This document shows positions 59,618 through 64,000 of a stretch of DNA of 64,000 nt, one piece after another (the first letter of the stretch is position 1; each line of letters begins with the position of its first letter). A program made the position numbers and the translations under genes. Location of the stretch: positions 62,001 to 126,000 of the forward strand of contig JASANG010001865.1 of assembly GCA_030248215.1 (NCBI GenBank), written 5' to 3'. Under the pieces are notes generated by a model, which had not been told where the DNA came from, made no database searches, and saw only the letters and a program-made list of their open reading frames with translations. The DNA is from Enoplolaimus lenunculus (taxonomy: Eukaryota > Nematoda > Enoplea > Enoplida > Thoracostomopsidae).

Positions 59618-61320
59618 GTTTTCAGATGACATGCAACTAATTTTTATGCAACACATTTACAGTGGCCGTGTGTATATGTCCACCAGGACACATTATGTCC
59701 GAAAAACGCGAAAATTTCAACATATGAATATATAAATGGATTTCAGAATTGAAACTTTGCCGCGAGATTCAATGTAAAACTATGCAACTTGTTCGGTTCA
59801 CTAACCAGGATTCGCCGACACTGCGACCAAAGTTTTAGGGTGCTCAAAATTGAAAGTTTGCGTTTACCGTATGATTTAACACAAGAATACGTCTAGCTTC
59901 AACCTCGCTTTGCTCGCGAGGTTGCAGCAATTGTGAGGCTTCGATGTCAGAAAGAACCCAAAAGTGTCTTGGTATTTAATAAATATATCAAAACTTACAT
60001 TTTTAAAAAAATTAACGCGCTAGATGCGACGTATGCCTTCCTTATTGGTTCTAGAATTTTTGTAGAATGTACCAGCCTTCACCTCAAATACGAGTCCTTT
60101 ATGCTTTTATCATGGACTATATTTGTCGATATGCTTGCTGCCAGCTACCATACAACACAATGTACACTGCATAAATATGCACCAGGCCAAGCATGTTTCA
60201 CACGCTTATCAACACTAGTCCACATTAATAAAGAGCCGTATGCAGATTTACTGCAATAGTTTTATTCTAAAGTATATATTGGCAGCACCACAGATATGCC
60301 ATAAATCCACGCCTACAATGATGGTAAACACATGACATGTATATTCGCCTTCATCACAATATCAACCTACAGTATTCGGCTCTAGTACACTATTCTCCAC
60401 AAGCTTAAAACTAAGCGTAAGTCTTGTATGTTATGCCAGATTTCTGTCTCTGTGTTTACCTCAATCGTTTATGGATGGCGGATTATGTTTGATGAAAACG
60501 AACAAAAACTAGTATAATACTAAAAATATTCCGAAATATTTTGTTACAATTTAATATTAATACAAATTAAACATCAGTGAAATGTGCTACACACTATGTT
60601 TGCAAATGGGCAAATTCTGCTTAACAAAAAATGTATAGGCACGCGTTGCGTTTGGTTCACGTTCCAACCTATTTATGGAAGGGAGGTATAAATTTGACGT
60701 CAACGAAGAAATTACCTGTATGTTGCCAAAGTATTGAAGGTGAGACCGACCCCCCCCCCCGGTAAAGTGAGGTGGTATGATAAAAACTGCAACGCGCGCT
60801 ACCTCATTTTATGCCACACTAAAATTCGTAGGTTGTATACGTACTCTATTGAAGGAATCATCCATTCTTGATGACAATTTTCTTAAAAAATAATCATATT
60901 CCGTTATAAAACAAATCATTTAATCGCGCCAGTTTCTAAATGCTGTTTAATCTTTACCCAGTGAAAGCCTAAAAGTTAATATGATGGTATTATGCCTTCA
61001 ATCGTCCTTTTTTGTCGATTATAGACACAAAATTAACAGTAAATAACAAAACTGCAGCTAAAACATAACAAATCTAAAACAATAAGCTAAACGTACCTAG
61101 TTCGTGTACCGTCCAACAGCTTATTTTTCACATCAAAAGCAGACTTTTTGACTTGCTTAGCGCCTCACTAGCTATAAGAATAATAATATCACAATGTTTG
61201 CCTAAACATTTACGCCATTTTCATTCAAAGACAGTCTTTTAAATTCACCAAATTAAAATCATACCAAACTAAAACCGTTAAATCACTTTACCTAAACCAG
61301 CTCTTCAATCTCAGTTCCCA
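59618..61320. other. Gene-free part of right arm
   Basis: Mirror of about 43.45-45.3 kb, including the SINE-tail remnant (about 60120-60220) and a C-run near 60750. Near-identity with the left arm ends at about 61.05 kb. Confidence 0.5.
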
Positions 61321-61329
61321 TCAGTTTTC

Positions 61330-62439
61330 GTTCCGTTCCAAGTGTTGGTGAACAAGCTTGTTAAAATGAGCCACAAGTTCATTCTACTTGTTCATAATCT
61401 ATCAATTCCATATCCCCCAGGTTAAGACAAAACTCTAATTGTCTATATCAACCTGCTTCATTTTCTAACTGCGGCATTAGAAACTCCTAGAACGGAGTTT
61501 ATTTCCTTGTGTAGAGTAATTAACACCAGCGTACCTTGGGAGTCTGGTTAGCTATCAAGCAGATACATTCCATAAAGACCAAACAATAAACTAATACCAT
61601 TTCAGCGTTGTAACTTTCACTAACCAGTTGCTTGGTTCACTGTTATGAACAAGCAGACGCCGTTTCCCAGCAGCAAAGGAAAATACAACTAAGAAAAATG
61701 TGGCATTTACAGCTGGGCGACAGCGTTGTTCGAGCTACGGAATAACGAGGTCCAGAATGTGGTGGCACATTTTTCTTCAGCTCCTTGACCAGAAGAATAC
61801 TGCAGATACGGTTCTGCTAGTGATTGTAACAGGATATTAACGGTGCTAATTTCGCATTTACTTTTGCTTGCGGATCAGTTGTAACGCGGCCTTTTTGATC
61901 CGTCCAATCAGCCACCACCAGAGGCGAAGCTTTTTATACAACTCCAGTTTAATGACTGCGAGATTCAGATGGAACGGAAAATAAGTCTTTCTAACAGTTC
62001 AGCTGGGATCGGTTTCAGTCGCCTCACACACGGCGATGAGGGTGGCTTAAATCCAGGAACAGCTGTGGCCAAGGCTGGGAGAGATACTATCAATACAGGA
62101 ATCATCATTACCGCCTGTTGCCTGCTCCAAGGAGTCACTACTAAATGACAATCTACTAGCGTGCACTGGAGATACGTTATGTTTATGCGGAGGAGTCATC
62201 TGGCCGTTTTCAGAACGAGTTTGGGTTGCGTTCCCAGCCACTGCGCAGCAGCCAGGACTTGCCTAAACCTGCTGACGTCTGATTAACGTTGGCTACGAAG
62301 CTAGACGTGTTTAGGTTTTGAAAGCGATTGGGCGCTTCTGATGTACTACGTAGCATCCATGGAACCGCTTGGTCATCTGACAGTACTTCTTCATCATACG
62401 GAAACTCTGTGATTGCTCCGCCGGAAAGCCAATAGCGTT
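61330..62439 (-). pseudogene. Gene B last-exon copy, broken
   Basis: Reverse-strand copy of 42352-43421. The acceptor TTTATTTTTCAG is kept, but the exon starts AACGCTATTGG instead of ACCTTATTGG. Small insertions and deletions break the frame repeatedly; only short pieces such as TPPHKHNVSPVHASRLSFSS remain open. Divergence from the left copy looks like roughly 10-15% by eye here. Confidence 0.7.
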
Positions 62440-62815
62440 CTGAAAAATAAACAGATCACTCATAGCTGCTTGTCTATCTTTAAAGCCATTGCAACAATCC
62501 CGGCGGATGAAGACGTTACATACCGCTCGTTTCTTTTCCCTATGCCATCTATTCACCAATTCCCCCCCGGAACGCAGACAAACGCGATAGAAAAATCAAC
62601 ACACAGGCCTCATCCATACATACGCCCCTTTAACATTCACGGTAAAAGACGCGTGTTTCCAGTTTTCATCGTTCGAGCTTCAAAAAATAGCAGGAATATA
62701 CATCATTCCAAATCTTTAAGACGCAAATCTAAAAACTTTCAAAAAATTGACATCAACAGGAGCCAAATTGAATTTTCTGGCTCTGCCAGTCACACCCTGC
62801 TCAAAAGTCTCATAC

Positions 62816-63235
62816 CTGTTTCGGCAACAGGCGTTTCAAATTTCGTCCGCATAACACCTGGGGCCAAAGTTCTGGAGTTGCGCACGGGACTCTGAACGCT
62901 TAAAAGCGACACAGGATGACTGGCAGACTGCGTAATTGTTGTCGCCGCAGATTGCTGGTTAAGCAAATTAGCTTGTTCCGTAATCGGCGCTTCAGTTTTA
63001 GCGACAAGGGTATTTTTATCAGTTTTTGACATAGCTGAAGGTAGTTCCGTAGTTGCACTAGCGGAAGGTGGTGTAGCAACAACTGAACCTTGATCGTAAG
63101 GAATCACCCCTAATAAATCTTCTACGTCACTATCGCTCTCTCCCTCATTCAAAGGTTCCGCGAGAATTTTGTTCATGAGATTTGAATCAAGCAGCGCAGG
63201 AACGAAATCCTTCAGTTCAACATCACTATCAGCAT
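62816..63235 (-). CDS. Gene B acidic-exon copy, still open
   Basis: Mirror of 41567-41986 with the same 420-bp length, the same acceptor and donor and an unbroken frame (ADSDVELKDFVPALLDSNLM, ending in PVAETG). It differs by a few residues, including Pro-Glu-Val to Thr-Glu-Ala and a changed segment around RTLAPGVMRTKF. The flanking exon copies are broken, so on its own it probably does not make the full protein. Confidence 0.6.
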
Positions 63236-63525
63236 CTGAAAACAACAACAAACAAAAAATATGTCACAAAAATGTAGGTCAGATTAGATCGCATTAGATT
63301 TTGTGAAATAAGACTTTGAATCAGCTGGGTTATTATTGTACATTTACCGGGCCAATTTCACCCTCCCAATTCTCTGTATTTAATGTCTATGTTATTTTGT
63401 CAATCAAATATTTACATTCTCACCATTAAATGTAAAAAGTGTGTAAGTTGTTTGAAACGTTTTACTCACGTAGAACATTCCGTAACCACTAAAAAGACAT
63501 TTTAACAAAAAGTTCAGAAACTTAC

Positions 63526-64000
63526 CTAAAAAATAAGGTGCCCGCAATTTGACCGTTTTCAAAGATGCACCAACTGGAAGAAGGACATTATCATATGCAA
63601 TATTCCAGACCTTCATAAAAGTTGATAAACATTTATATTTCGCTAAAAGCCAACTAATTCGCATCCAGTGAAATATATAAAACAGGATTGAAATAGTTTT
63701 GCATTATATAATTTTTTAATAGCTCTTTCCGCTCAATCATATATTGAACTAAAGGTTCAACCCATGTATCATGAATATAAGCTTTGGTGCGCAGTTTGAC
63801 TTCACTCATATACGCACATATGCCAGCGCACCAGCTCACTTGCTTGCTGTTTAAGGAATGAAATCAATGCTCGATAAGCCTTTGAAGCAATTGCCACGCT
63901 TTTTCGTCCAAAATCTCCCACTACAGCTAGAAACTTAGTTAAAACCCGACCAGTGACATTATACGACGCTTTGCATAGTATTTTAAAGAAATCCCATGAC
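63526..64000 (-). pseudogene. Gene B 11-mer exon copy, partial and broken, runs off the window
   Basis: Reverse-strand copy of the 3' third of 39762-41099. The donor is kept (TTAG|GTAAGT). Three extra T bases near the donor keep the frame, but a 7-bp insertion at about 63675-63685 and a 1-bp insertion near 63830 shift it. Further exons should lie beyond 64000. Confidence 0.65.

Larger units (their letters stand above)
52061..64000 (-). repeat. Right arm of the giant palindrome
   Basis: Reverse complement of the left arm, continuing to the window end at GTCATGGGATTTC (reverse strand), which equals 40637 onward. The satellite part is about 0.8 kb longer on this side. Outside about 61.05 kb, substitutions and short indels become frequent, including in the gene B copy. 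Confidence 0.93.

Overview
This is AT-rich animal DNA with intron-split genes and many short DNA transposons. I read it as a nematode. Two copies of an exon look like the N-terminal domain of nematode cuticle collagens (48813-48956 and 55961-56104), and TTAGGC-type repeats occur, although those sit inside a mobile element and are weak evidence. Gene density and intron size are unlike compact rhabditid genomes. I cannot name the species. No ribosomal RNA, functional tRNA, CRISPR array or virus-like element was recognised.

Layout. (1) About 3.4-20.2 kb, + strand: a string of coding-like exons. Most neighbouring splice phases agree, so I read them as one very large gene (gene A) for a Ser/Asn/Gln/Thr-rich, largely disordered protein with coiled-coil stretches. 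Its introns hold several hairpin MITEs. I do not recognise the family. (2) 22.3-27.0 kb, - strand: a complete eight-exon ESS2 (DGCR14/ESS-2) gene whose splice phases all close. It converges tail-to-tail with gene A. (3) 27.0-35.7 kb: no gene found. It holds hAT-like elements, a five-unit tandem array of a tRNA-derived SINE, inverted SINE copies and AT microsatellite. (4) 35.7-43.4 kb, + strand: gene B, an unrecognised protein. One exon encodes about 32 unbroken 11-residue amphipathic repeats, followed by an acidic, disordered C-terminal part. (5) About 40.6-64.0 kb: a giant inverted repeat (palindrome) with its centre near 52.06 kb, still running at the window end. The centre is about 5.8 kb of a 54-bp satellite that flips orientation in the middle. 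Each arm carries, from the centre outward, an orphan collagen first exon, a MITE, a 1.85-kb hAT-like element with its own 44-bp minisatellite, SINE remnants and a copy of gene B.

The inner arms (about 43.75-49.5 and 55.4-61.05 kb) are nearly identical, while the outer arms (gene B and its mirror copy) are clearly diverged. The right-arm gene B copy is partly broken. Such a two-step identity profile would fit an old inverted duplication with later homogenisation of the inner arms. The noisy centre means assembly error must be ruled out. Exon calls rest on open frame, composition, splice consensus and phase. I could run no homology search.
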